From contig NW_020313168.1 in assembly GCF_003265705.1 (NCBI RefSeq), forward strand, positions 3,825,214 through 3,889,213: a stretch of DNA of 64,000 bases. Direction: 5' to 3'. The notes below the pieces were generated by a model that was not told where the DNA came from, searched no databases, and saw only the letters and a program-made list of their open reading frames with translations. The DNA comes from Callorhinus ursinus. Lineage: Eukaryota > Chordata > Mammalia > Carnivora > Otariidae. Of the stretch, positions 10,586-21,513 are shown in pieces (within the stretch, counting starts at the first letter, position 1; the number at the start of each line of letters is the position of its first letter). A program made the position numbers and the translations under genes.

Positions 10586-11861
10586 AGAAGAGAAAGAAGA
10601 AGATTCCCAATGAAAAATGGGTGGGGGTTTTTCTGTTTTGCTCAGTGATCTATCCCATGCACAAAATGAGTGACCAGCACATGTCAGGCGCCCAGGAAAT
10701 ATTCCCCGAAGGGATCAGCACACGATGAAGCAGTCCTCTGCTGAGAGGCATCCCAAACAACCCTGTCGAGAATAGCCCTGTCGTGAATAACCCTGTGCGC
10801 ACATCCCACTGGGTGCAGGGGTCTGAAGGAAGCACTCTCAGCAGTGGAATTTCTGGACCGGAAAATTGGTCATTTTGAGCCCACTGCCCACTGCCCTCTT
10901 GCCAGCACAGTGTGAAGAGGCTTGTGCCCGACAAGCACATCAACAGAGTGGGTTCATCAAAAGATAGCCATCTGTTTTTCCCAAGCATTTGTAAAGGAAT
11001 ACATGGACCAACTGGATTCATTTTGTGCCAGAACTAAGAAAAAGACCATGAAATTTATGTTCTAAATTGAAGAGCAATTCAGACCAAGCGGCTGTAGATA
11101 TTCCCTATCATGCACACGTCTCCCTCAGATAAAAAACTCAGGTCACCCTGAGAAAGAGGGACTGTACCTCTGCAGGAGTCGGCCCAGTGGTTGGCGGTGG
11201 GTAGCTGGGTGCAGGGGCTGCAGCCTCCCCCCAAGTGTGCATACCACCGGCCCTCCAGTCCCTGAACCCCCGAGACAGGAACCCCAGGAGGGCTTCAATG
11301 AATAAACCATATTAAAACTTCCTTTTTTGATAATGCAAAAATTGAGTTTCTATTATTTGCAACTGAAAGTATCCAAACTGTTCCAGACAGAAACACCAAG
11401 TCCATGGGCCCATCCCGAGCATGTGTCAGGGGAATTAGGGGAAGTGGTGGCCAGAGCCCCTAGAGACATGCAAGAATGGGGCAGAGAGACCAGACAGTCC
11501 TAGAAGGCCGAAGACCAAGAGTTTATTACATGCCGTGGCCGCAGTTCAAGAGAAGGCGGCGCCCCATCAGCCACCCTCTAGTTAACAATAGGTGGTGGAA
11601 CCATGGATGGTTTTATTTTTTAAAATCCCTTTTAGTAGGAATATGCTCCTTTTGTAGTAAGATAACAATTGTTACCTAAAAACAGCCACGATGGTTCAGA
11701 GCAGAGCTACTTCAAGTGTGCTGTGTGGGTACTGGGAGCCCCACCCTGTTTGCTACTAGTCCCTGATGAGCCAAGTACACAAAGCAAAAGTAAGCATTTA
11801 GAGTACATGCAGTTTCGTAGAACGGCTTTGTCTATTGGACTAAATAAGAAATCAGGGCCTT
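10586..11861. other. AFMID intron sequence, nothing assigned
   Basis: I see no exon, RNA gene or recognisable young repeat. A short array of CCCTGTCG-like words near 10760-10800 looks like local low-complexity drift. Open frames here lack similarity to AFMID or any family I know. Confidence 0.45.
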
Positions 11862-12330
11862 CAAACAAAAACTTGTACACCAATGTCCATAGCAGCCCTA
11901 TTTACAATCGCCAAAAGTGGAAACAGCCCAAATGTCTGTCAGTGAACGAACGGATAAACAAAAGGTGTCATGTCCACACTATGAAGACATGAAGTAGCCA
12001 TAGGAATTATACAACAGGGATGGACCTCCAAAACATTAAGCCAAGGAGAAGAAGCCAGATGCAAAAGGCCACACGTGTAGGATTCCGTTCGTACGAAACG
12101 TCCAGAATAGGTGAATCCATACAGACAGAAAGCAGTGGGAGGGGAGAAATAGAGAATGACTGCTTAATGATAGGAGGTCTCCTTCTGGGTTGAGGAAAAT
12201 GATTTGGTTGGCAGAGGTAGGTGGCTGCACGAACCGTTAACATCCTAGATGCTACCGAATTGTGCACTTTAAAATGGTTGAAGTGGTACATTTTATGTCA
12301 CGCGTACTGTAGCACAGTCAAACAAAACTG
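11862..12330 (+). repeat. Old L1 3' end
   Basis: The sequence still translates in part to the L1 ORF2 C-terminus (around NVHSSPIYNRQKWKQPKCLS). It continues into the 3'UTR words GTGCACTTTAAAATGGTTGAAGTGGTACATTTTATGTCA. It is a 5'-truncated, decayed copy. Confidence 0.75.
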
Positions 12331-12555
12331 GGGCTTGTATCTTTTGTGCCTTTGTATTCTTCCTTTCACTTTTCTGGGGGAGAGAAAAAAGCCCAAGATC
12401 AGAGCCTGCGAAGAAAGGAGGGGCCCTCGGAGACCGGGTACTTACCAGAGGTTGTCAATCACGAGGCTCCACCCACCTCCCTGGTGGACGTGGTTTGGGG
12501 GACGATGCTGCAGGAAGCTCTCAGAGGCAGGGAGTCCAGACAGCGGTGTCGCACA

Positions 12556-12634
12556 TCTCTACCTACCTACCTACCTATTACCTACCTATTCATCCATCCA
12601 TGCATCCACCCGTCCATGCATCCACCCATCCTTC
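12556..12634. repeat. Tetranucleotide microsatellite (CTAC / CATC)
   Basis: Interrupted CTAC repeats pass into CATC/CATG repeats. Length is likely to vary between individuals. Confidence 0.85.
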
Positions 12635-13869
12635 ATTTAGTGTACAATATATCGGTCCTAAGAGTCTTGGTAAAACAAGTTTAAAACTACCGAGAGAGGA
12701 AATAGTTCTGAAAACCTGCCCCTCCCAGCCCCCCTCTGCTCTCTGCCCATGCTTACTGAGCAGTCCCTGTGTGCCCAACCTTAGCGAGGCCAGGTCTTCA
12801 TGGTGGATAAAGGTCCTCTACTTGTTAGAGCAGAACATCCCTCACTGCAAGTTAATAGGTCAGTGGCTGTAAGGGTAAATATAAATCAAAAGTAAGAAAA
12901 ACAAAATTTTTTTGAAGTCTCCCTGGTGCAGAAAAGGAAAAGAGAGCTTCCTCCCTCCCTTTTCTTAGAGCATTTATTTTGGGAAACTCATTGTAAATCC
13001 TCTCTCTACCCCTTTGAGGTGTATATAAATATTTTTAAAAGCTAAAGAAGTCTCTTGCCAGTTACACAACCGAGGAATGTTTCCCTCCAGGACTGGGGGA
13101 GCCATCTCTTCGAAACGTAGTCATCAAGGAAGCCAGGACCCCTACCCCTGGATTCCATGGGAGGGCAGGAGCCTAACTTCTGCAGGTGCCTGGCTCCCAA
13201 GTTTACAAAACGACCTCTTGTCGTGAAGAGATGAGAAGTTTTCTTTTTCCTCTGGAGAAAGGCAACTCGCAAGCACGGGTGGCCACCCTAATTACCAGGT
13301 GGACTGTGGAAGAACCGGTGTGGCGTTGTCGGGCTCTCTTGCTTGAGCACAGGTACCATTTATCTTGAGAACAGGTGTATCTGTTCTGCGATGGGGTGTA
13401 TCTGCCTGCCTGTCTAAAAGGTTGACGTTTCTTTCTGGTGTCTTTAGTGGCTTGCCTGTGGTGCATATCGCAGTTTGGCTTAACCCTTATTCCATAATAA
13501 CACATCTTCTTTCTCTCTCTGTCCTTTGTGGAGAAGCTTTCTGGCTTGGCTTCGTTATTCGCGCTTTGTGTCCCTTTGCTGCCTCCTGTGAGTTTGATTC
13601 TGGGGCAATTCTCGAGTCCGCAGGCAGCACTGACGAGGTCTGGGGAGCTATTCCAGGAGAGGCTGGGCCATGCTCATTCACTGACATTGCCTGACCGGTC
13701 TCACCCTGTCAGCCTGCTCCATTCTTACCTGGAAGCTCAGCTCGGGGAGGGGACCGCCATCACGAGCTACATGAGCTTGGGAGGTTATTGAACCTCATCA
13801 AGCAGGGTGAGCTGAGGGAGGTACTTGCTTTGGGCACAGCAGTGGGAGGGGGGGCACCAAAAACTCAGT
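12635..13869. other. AFMID intron sequence, unassigned
   Basis: No coding exon with acceptable splice sites was found on either strand. No SINE is present. I checked the minus strand for AFMID exon 2 (a YCPSRW-like start) and did not find it. Confidence 0.45.
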
Positions 13870-14258
13870 AATGAAGATTGTTTTGGGCTGTAGGTTTGTG
13901 TCCCCCAACATTCCTATGTCAAAGTGCTGCCCCCTAATGTGATGGTATTGGAGGGGGCACCTTTGGGAGGTAATTAGGTTTGGATGGGGTCATGAGGACG
14001 GAGCCCCTGTCATGGGGATTAGCAGTCTTATATGAAGAGGAACAAAGACCAGGGCTCTCTCTCTCTCCCTCCCTCTCTCTCTGCCACATGAGGACACATG
14101 GACAAGGCAGCTGTCTGCAAGCCAGGATGAGGACTCTCACCAGGGAACCAAACTGGCCAGCACCTTGGTCTTGGACTTCCCAGCCTCCAGAACTGTGAGA
14201 AATAGATTCTTATTGTTGAAGCCTTTTGTTATGGCAGACCAAGCTGACCAATACAAAG
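13870..14258 (+). repeat. MaLR-type solo LTR (MST/MLT1-like)
   Basis: Landmarks include TGTGTCCCCCAACATTCCTATG, CCCCTAATGTGATGGTATT, TTTGGGAGGTAATTAGG, CCTCCAGAACTGTGAGAAATA and TTTTGTTATGGCAGACCAAG near the 3' end. No internal retroviral sequence follows, so it is a solo LTR. Confidence 0.8.
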
Positions 14259-14283
14259 ATAAATAATATTTAATTTAAAAAAA

Positions 14284-14409
14284 AAAGGTTTTTTAAGGTA
14301 GGCTGTACATCCAGGATGGAGCCCAATGAGGAGCCTGAACCCAGGACTCTTGAGATCAAGACCGGATCTTGGTTGGACACTCAACTGACTGAGCCATCCA
14401 GGTGCCCCA
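14284..14409 (-). repeat. CanSINE fragment, antisense
   Basis: The head half (GGGGCACCTGGATGGCTCAG on the minus strand) is present. Most of the CT-rich body is missing before the A/T tail. Confidence 0.8.
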
Positions 14410-14465
14410 AAGAGAAATAATATTTAAATGCAATATATATACATACGTACTTTATTTTATTTTAT

Positions 14466-14657
14466 ATTTTAAAAGATTTTATTTGTTTATTTGACAGAGA
14501 GACAGCAAGAGAGGAAACGCAAGCAGGGGGAGTGGGAGAGGGAGAAGCAGGCTTCCTGCTGAGCAGGGAGCCTGATGCGGGGCTAGATCCCATGGACCCC
14601 GGGATCATGACCTGAGCTGAAGGCAGATGCTTAACGACTGAGCCACCCAAGTGCCCC
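14466..14657 (-). repeat. CanSINE, antisense
   Basis: Complete copy, with GGGGCACTTGGGTGGCTCAG on the minus strand at the right and the AAATAAACAAATAAAATCTT-type tail at the left. Confidence 0.9.
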
Positions 14658-14724
14658 AATACGAACATATTTTAAATCAAAAGTAATGCTAAATGTCCAT
14701 GGCCAACAAAATGTCAACATTTTA

Positions 14725-14975
14725 GGGGCGCCTGAGTGGCTCAGTCGTCAAGACAATTAAGATAGACAAACAGGTTTTTGGGGCACCTGGGTGGCTCAGT
14801 CAGTTGGGTGTCTGCCTTCAGCTCGGGTCGTGATCAAAGGGTCCTGGGATTGAGCCCTGCATCGGGCTCCCCGCTCCGCGGAGAGCCTACTTCTCCCTCT
14901 GCCTTCTGCCCCTCCCCCTGCTCGTGCTCTCTCTCTCTCTCTCTCTCAAATAAATGGATAAAATCGTTTTAAAAA
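14725..14975 (+). repeat. CanSINE head fragment followed by a complete CanSINE
   Basis: A short 5' fragment (GGCGCCTGAGTGGCTCAGTC, 14725-14752) lies about 28 bp upstream of a complete SINE starting at 14780. The tail of the complete copy is at 14950-14975. Confidence 0.85.
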
Positions 14976-16326
14976 ATAGGTTTTCTACAAGTTCATGTAG
15001 GTTTCACTGCACACTCAAATTTATCGACCAGATAGCCATGTATTTGGCACAGAGCTGGGCCCAGCAGAGGACGCTGAAGAGCCCAGGACACAATTCCACT
15101 CCACCTCTGTCGGGACAGGGAGGACGCTGATATGTACCGGAATGAATCCCCAGGAACCTGTTCCTCCAGCTGGATTATCTCAGTTTAGAGAACCACCAAC
15201 TCTGAGAGCTCTGTTCGGTCTGCTGAAATGAAGATTTGCCAACATCCAATTTTCCCTGCTGAGGGGAGTGGGCTGGCTGCTTTCTCACACTTCCTCCAAG
15301 GAGCTTCCTTTCCCCAACCCAGCACAAATGCCTCACTGAGTGTTAAGATCATGGTATGACACTCTGGAGACACGGGACAGAAATGGGAATTCACCTTGAG
15401 ACTTCTCCGCTAGCTTACAGGTTCCTAAGCCCTGATTTCTTGAAAGAAACAAAGTCTTCTTTGCTTCTTACAAATAGCATCCACATCAAATGTTCAGCGG
15501 CCAAGGGGGAGGCCTCCCTGTTTTTCATGCCACCTCACTGTGCCACTGTGGCACATTGCCTAATGGGCCTGGGCATGGTTGGCTGAGCAGGAGAGGAGGT
15601 GGATCACGGTCTGTGGGGCGTTTCCTGCCTCCAGCCATCCTGTGGCAAGGGCTCCTGGGTGCCTGGCCCTGAGCCGACAAGGCTTACACAGTGCCTGGAC
15701 TTTGGGAATCGCCCTGAGAGCCTGCTCCTGCCCCCAGCATTCTGAACCACTGCCACCTGCCAAAGTCCACCCACGGCAGCCATGGAGAGGGCCCCCAGTA
15801 CCCTCGTCTCCTATGTGTGAGTACGTCCTCAGGGCCTCCTCGGCTCCCTGTCGGATGACCCATCTGCTGGGGCTGTACTGATTCTCCAGCTCCTACGGAA
15901 CACAGACAGAAGGCTGCGTAAGACCTTTGTTCTTCACACTGTGCCCCCACCCCTCCAAATGTCTGGATGCTTCTCTCTACCTTGAGAAGCTCCCTCCCCA
16001 ATATCTTAGGCTCCACAGATGCCCTCAGCTTCCTTCAAGCCCCTCCAGTCTCCAGCCTGGTCACCCACTCCCCATTCTCCCCCCACACCAATTAATTAGG
16101 TACTTCAAATACAACACCACAGGTGCTCTCAGACTCGTGGTCTAGAGCAATCGTCATGCTTTAACTAATGGACAGCCTTAAAGGGGAGATGAGGTGCCAT
16201 AAATGTGTCCGGGTTAATGCCACTTGTGGGCACCCCTCCTACTGCTGGAGGCCCGGGAGTTGGTGGGGCGGGGGGCACTGCAGAGGAAGTGACATGGAAC
16301 TGATCTTCTCTGAACGGGCATGATTC
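14976..16326. other. AFMID intron, unique sequence
   Basis: About 1.35 kb without recognisable repeats. Open frames on both strands lack similarity to AFMID or other families that I know, and I saw no exon with matching splice sites. Confidence 0.45.
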
Positions 16327-16554
16327 TTTTTTTTTTTTTTTAAGAATTTATTCATTTATTTTGAGAGAGAGACAGAGACAGCAAGAGAGTATACAAGCAG
16401 GGGGAGGGGCAGAGGGAGTGGGAGAGAATCCTGAGCAGATCCCCCACAGTCCGTGTAGAGCTGGACACGAGGCTCGAGCCCACAACCTTGAGATCATGAC
16501 CTGAGCCGAAAACAAGAGTTGGCCGTGCAACTGACTGAGCCACCCAGGCGCCCC
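16327..16554 (-). repeat. CanSINE, antisense
   Basis: The head on the minus strand reads GGGGCGCCTGGGTGGCTCAG and the tail is AAATAAATGAATAAATTCTT-like, followed by a long A run. Confidence 0.9.
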
Positions 16555-17207
16555 TGAGGGGGCAGGATTCTGATTGCAGGAGTCACAGCAAAAAAACAGA
16601 GGTCAGGAGGGAGGAATCAAAGGTCAGTTTGGAAATGCTGATGGGCCAGACTGCTGAGACACGGAGGTGAGGCCCGGAAGCTGGGGCTGGGGGGCAGGGT
16701 CTCAGATGTCAGGCTAAGACGCTCAGACTTAATGCAGACAGCAACAAGGAAACAGATTTTGGAGAAGGAGCTCAAAGGCAAGGAGAAAGAGTGAAACCTA
16801 AAATGGGAAATTTGAAGGCGGGGTGGCTTCCCGGAAGGGTTTTGGGCTCTGGAGTCAGATGGGTTGAGTGCCATCCAAGTTCCAACACCTACAGGTTGTT
16901 TTACTCTGGGCAACTCACACTCTCTGGGTCCCAGCCCTCTCTATAATGAGCGTAACAGTAGCCTCACAAGGTTGAAGGACATAAGGCATGTAAATGAAGT
17001 AAAACTAACCATTCAAGTGTGGGTTACTGCCTCCTCCTGTTGAACGAGATTCTTGGCCAGTATTCTTTAGATCTGTACAATCTGCGCCTGTAGGGCCTTT
17101 ACAGCCATCCCTGACACACACTGTGAGTTTGATCATCATCTTTACTGTTGTTATGTATGATAACAATAATGCAAAAGGTTTCTGAGAGTCCTCTGGTATT
17201 GCCGGCA

Positions 17208-17228
17208 TGTGTGTGTGTGTGTGTGTGA
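17208..17228. repeat. (TG)n microsatellite
   Basis: Ten TG units in AFMID intron 1. Confidence 0.85.
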
Positions 17229-17339
17229 CAGAGACAGAATGGGATTTCTTGGGGGCAGTATGCGTAACTTATCAGATTCTCAGATGTATTTCAGATGTAT
17301 CTGGGAATCTCAGGAAAAAAAAAAAAAAAAAAACACCAG

Positions 17340-17536
17340 GGCGCCTGGGTGGCTCAGTTGGTTAAGCGACTGCCTTCGGCTCAGGTCATGATCCCGGAGT
17401 CCNNNNNNNNNNNNNNNNNNNNNNNNNNNNNNNNNNNNNNNNNNNNNNNNNNNNNNNNNNNNNNNNNNNNNNNNNNNNNNNNNNNNNNNNNNNNNNNNNN
17501 NNCTGCTTCTCCCTCTGACCTTCTCCCCTCTCATGC

Positions 17537-17572
<36 letters not shown>

Positions 17573-17600
17573 AAATAAATAAAATCTTTAAAAAAAAAAC
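17340..17600 (+). repeat. CanSINE containing an assembly gap
   Basis: The SINE head runs to 17402, then 100 N, then the CT-rich body and the AAATAAATAAATAAAATCTT tail. The missing part is expected to include the second half of the tRNA-derived region. Confidence 0.88.
17403..17502. other. Assembly gap of exactly 100 N
   Basis: Exactly 100 N is the usual placeholder for a gap of unknown size. A normal SINE would need only about 50 bp here, so the true length is open. Confidence 0.97.
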
Positions 17601-18037
17601 AGAACACTGCCTGAAATGCAGGGAAACTAGTTAGGAAATTATAGTTGAGTGATAATCATATTAAGGGCTTTGCCTGTGTGGTTTCTAGCCCTCACGACCA
17701 CGGTGCAGTAAAGAGCAGCCTTTCTGCATCCTCACCATCTGGCACGTCCTCCATCCGAATTGTGGAACCTCAGGTCAAGGTCGGGAACTGTGGCCCCCCT
17801 TTATGGATATTAGCACAGCTTCGGTTTTCTCTACCCTTAAAACCAGGCTCACCGAAGCCTGCCTGTGGCAGGAAGCAAACTAGATCAGGGTGCTAAAGCT
17901 TTCGGAGCAGGCACACAGGTGCTCACCGGCGCCCTGGAGAGTGGTCGTTCCGTGGGCTCCTAAGCTCCCCTCTTGGAACTGCATCTAATCTCCGCGCTGC
18001 ACTGCTCGGCCCCAGCCGCCCCCTGCAACCCGCCTAC

Positions 18038-18097
18038 CTCCTTCGATAGATTCTTCCACGATGCCTCGCCCGGGGGACCTCGTCCGGGGACCTCCAT
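18038..18097 (-). CDS. AFMID: Kynurenine formamidase, first coding exon (partial)
   Basis: AFMID hydrolyses N-formylkynurenine to kynurenine and formate in tryptophan breakdown. Only exon 1 is in the window: 20 codons from ATG at 18097 down to GAG at 18038, then a GTAGGC donor. The peptide starts MEVPG and ends WKNLSKE, matching the human N-terminus, which has WKKMSAE at the same place. The alpha/beta-hydrolase core, including the catalytic Ser in GHSAG, lies in later exons that I did not find to the left, so intron 1 may exceed 18 kb because of L1 and SINE insertions. The head-to-head position next to TK1 is the same as in human. Identity rests on a short peptide plus conserved gene order. 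Confidence 0.8.
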
Positions 18098-18130
18098 CGT
18101 CCCACAGGGTACCGCCCGAGGCACGCCCCG

Positions 18131-18140
18131 GCTTTTTATA
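18131..18140 (-). promoter_or_regulatory. AFMID: TATA box for AFMID
   Basis: TATAAAAAGC is read on the minus strand, 43 bp upstream of the AFMID ATG. If used, it places transcription start near 18110 and gives a 5'UTR of only about 13 nt. Confidence 0.55.
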
Positions 18141-18255
18141 GGCAGCGGCCGGGGCGGGGCCAGTCGTCCTGGTGACGCAAGCGGGCCGGTCCCTGGGTCC
18201 GCCCACTAGGGGCGGGCTGCGGCCAAATCTCCCGCCAGTCCGCGGCCGCGCGCTG

Positions 18256-18291
18256 ATTGGCTCCGGGACGCCAGCGCCGGCTTCCGATTGG
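18256..18291 (+). promoter_or_regulatory. TK1: Two inverted CCAAT boxes (NF-Y) of TK1
   Basis: ATTGG occurs at 18256-18260 and 18287-18291, 31 bp apart, or three helical turns. The human TK1 promoter also carries two inverted CCAAT boxes that bind NF-Y and give growth-dependent expression. The AFMID promoter may use the same boxes. Confidence 0.8.
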
Positions 18292-18304
18292 TCAGTGCGC
18301 TGGG

Positions 18305-18310
18305 TATAAA
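18305..18310 (+). promoter_or_regulatory. TK1: TATA box of TK1
   Basis: TATAAA lies 14 bp after the second CCAAT box. It predicts a start near 18335 and a 5'UTR of about 58 nt before the ATG at 18393. Confidence 0.8.
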
Positions 18311-18392
18311 TGCGGACCGCGCGGGAACCGGCGCCTGGTGGCTGGGCGGTGGCACCGGAGAGTCCCTGAGGTGCAAGCTTCCTGGAGGCGCC

Positions 18393-21300
18393 ATGAGCTG
18401 CATCAACCTGCCCAACGTGCTGCCCGGCTCCCCCAGCAAGACCCGGGGGCAGATTCAGGTGCCGGCGCGGGGACTGGCTTCCAGCCCTCGGGAGTGGGAG
18501 TGGGAGCGGGAGCGGGGTCGGGGTTGTGGTTGGGGCCATGGCCGGGTGTTCGTGCGCAGCGGGCCCCGAAGTGACCTCGCCTTCTCTCCTAGGTGATTCT
18601 AGGACCCATGTTCTCAGGAAAAAGGTAAGTAAGTCATGGCCTCGCGGGGCCCACCTCCTCCCCCATCCCACCCTCCGGGGGGCCCCTCCTCCTCCCCTGG
18701 CGCCCCGCCTGCCGCCCCTCTCAGACAGCACCTCCAGGACAGCCCCCACTGCCGGACGGCGTGTTCCCGCCCGGGATGCCGCTCCTGCCTGGGATCTGGT
18801 CCTGGAGCAGGCGCTCCTTCACTGCCCGCCCAGCTCAGACCCTTCCATTAGGGTCGTTCGCCACCGCTCCTTCCTGCGGCTGGATACGGCTGCTGAGGGT
18901 TTAGCTTGTCACTAAAGCCTGTGCACCCTACAGTGTGGGCATCCCTCCTTCCGGTGTGGTTGTTTCCTCTGGTACTTTACACACTAAGGAGTCAGACCAG
19001 GGCACCCTTTGCTCCCCTGATGTGACAGGACCATCATCTGACCTGGGCAGGGCTGGTGAGCCCCCTAAGTAACGCCCTCCGCCCTGGGGGATCACTCCAG
19101 TGCAAACCTGTTGCCCTCCGTGGTGAGGCTAATAAGGTGGGCTCTGAGACCCAGAGGCAAAGTGCTTTTTCTCTTGCACAAAAAGGTTTAGTGAAGTCAA
19201 TTTAGACTATGTGAGGGCCTCTGGGATGAGACTACTTTTTTTTTTTTTTAAAGATTTTATTTATTTATTTGAGAGAGAGAGAGAGAGAAAGCACATGAGA
19301 TGGGGGGAGGGTCAGAGGCAGAAACAGACTCCCTGCCGAGCAGGGAGCCTGATGCGCGACTTGATCCAGGGACTCCAGGATCATGACCTGAGCCGAAGGC
19401 AGTCACTTAACCACCTGAGCCACCCAGGCGCCCGGGATGAGACTACTTTGGAATGCCATCTGGGGCCTTTGCCTCTGCCCACCCCACCAGATCCCTGCGA
19501 TACTTATTCCTTCATCCCATCCCTGGACCACCTGGGGGTCATTCCTTGCTGCCCTCCCCAAGGAGAACACTTCCCGGCCCAGCACACCTTTATCACTCCG
19601 TTATTCCCAGGCTCTCTAGTGACTTAAAGCTCTCGTTGGCATCCCTCTCAGGCCTAGGCTGAACTCCCAGAGCATGGGCCCTCTGTCCTCGCTGGTCTTT
19701 CTGTCCATTGGTGGGTCTCAGGCTGTAGACCCCTAGAAGGTGGTGGGGTGCCCTGCTTGTGCCGAGGGGGTCTTCCTTGCCCACTCTTTACACCGTGGGC
19801 CTCACGAAGTACTCTGCTCTTGCAGTACTGAGCTGATGAGACGGGTCCGTCGCTTCCAGATTGCCCAGTACAAGTGCTTGGTGATCAAGTATGCCAAAGA
19901 TACTCGGTACAGCAGCAGCTTCTCCACGCATGACCGGTGAGTCCCTGCTCTCTTCTGTCCTGTCACAAGACCTCTCCTGGAAACCTGGTGAAAATTCCCA
20001 AGGGCCTAGAACATACTGTAAGAGCTGTCTTTAGCAGGAATGGTTAGTGATGCCGATGCCCAGGGCACCTGGGTGGCTCAGTCGTTAAGCGTCTGCCTTC
20101 GGCTCAGGTCATGATCCCAGGGTCCTGGGATCGAGACCCGCCTCGGGCTCCCTGCTCGGCGGGAAGCCTGCTTCTCCCTCTCCCACTCCTCCTGCTTGTG
20201 TTCCCTCTCTTGCTGTGTGTCTCTCTCTCAAATAAATAAAATATTAAAAAAAAATGCTGATGCCTGACACTGAAATATTGGAACTCAGCAAACTTTCAAA
20301 GTTGCTTGGCAAGGGATCTTAGGACTCGGCCTTTCACAGAATTCTAGCTCAGTGTTCTTAACCAGGGGCAATTTCACGCCCCCTCCCCCAGAGTGCATTT
20401 GGCAATGTCTGGGGACATTTTTTGTTCTCACAACTGGAGTGGGGGAGGGGCATTGGGCTGCTGCTGAACATCCCACAATGCACAGGACAGCCCCATGACC
20501 AATAGCGATACTGCCCCAGTTGTCAGCAGTGCTGTGCTTACATCCATGTGGTTGCAGACTGGTTTTATGTTTATCTGCCTGCCCCTTGCGGACATTTCCC
20601 TTTGCCATCTGAGGTGGGGAGGGAGGCTTAAATTTAGTTTGCCTCTTCCCTGTTCCCTGGCTACAGATTGGGGCCTGAGATTTCTGAGCCTGGGACATGA
20701 TCTCTGTCCTTGGGACTTGTCCACCTGAGCCCACAGCGGCAAAGCCATGCTGTGCATGGAGCCTCGGAACCTCAGAACGGCCCAGTGTGTGGCCTCGGGC
20801 TGGGAGCATGGGGTTTCTGAAGCCAGGCGGGTGGTGGGGTGGACAGTGCCTGGGACTCGGAGCTAAGCGTCAGGATTTGAGTGACGGGTGCTTCCGGCCG
20901 TGCTGTCTGATGCTGGTCATTTATGTGGTCCAGTTTGCTTCTCCCCAGAAACATGGTGTCTGCCTCTGCTGCTGCACTGCGTGGGGGTGCATCCAGGGAG
21001 GACAGTGAGAGCAGAAGAGGCAGCACCGTGCCGGGAGGAGAAGTCAGGAGGGCAGGGGCCCATCTGAGCTCTGCCCAGCGCGGCACAGATGCTCTCCCAA
21101 CTCGGGCTACGGAGCCTGGGACGGACCGCGGCTGTGACTGAGCCCTTGGCGGGAGCGACAGGGCTCCAGAGACACTGCCCTTGCCCACCCTGTGGTTTTC
21201 TCTATTTCGGGAGGGAAGGGGGAATTTAAAATTCAGGCAATACCATCTCATGCTCTTCCCAGATCTTTGAGTAGAATTATAGCAAGATAATAACTGTGCA

Positions 21301-21477
21301 GGGGTTGTAAAGTATTTTATTTTTCTAAATACAGCTACAGGGGGCGCCTGGGCGGCTCAGTCGTTAAGCGTCTGCCTTCGGCTCAGGTCATGATCCCAGG
21401 GTCCTGGATCGAGCCCCGCGTCAGGCTCCTTGCTCAGTGGGGAGTCTGCTTCTCTGTCTTGCACTCCCCCTGCTTGT

Positions 21478-21513
<36 letters not shown>

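Larger units (their letters stand above)
17940..18760. promoter_or_regulatory. CpG island of the AFMID / TK1 divergent promoter
   Basis: GC-rich sequence with dense CpG, GC boxes (GGGGCGGGGC at 18151-18160, GGGGCGGGC near 18210) and an E2F-like CTCCCGCC at 18229-18236. It covers AFMID exon 1 on the minus strand and TK1 exons 1 and 2 on the plus strand. Confidence 0.85.

Noticed and set aside
10760..10800. CCCTGTCG-like short repeats
   Set aside because: Only three imperfect units; too short to be a meaningful array.
15185..15394. Possible AFMID exon 2 on the minus strand
   Set aside because: The translated frame does not contain the expected YCPSRW-like start, and suitable splice sites are missing.
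17985..18749. Minus-strand open frame of 254 codons across AFMID exon 1 and TK1 exon 1
   Set aside because: It reads AFMID exon 1 in a different frame and crosses splice sites. It is a CpG-island artefact.
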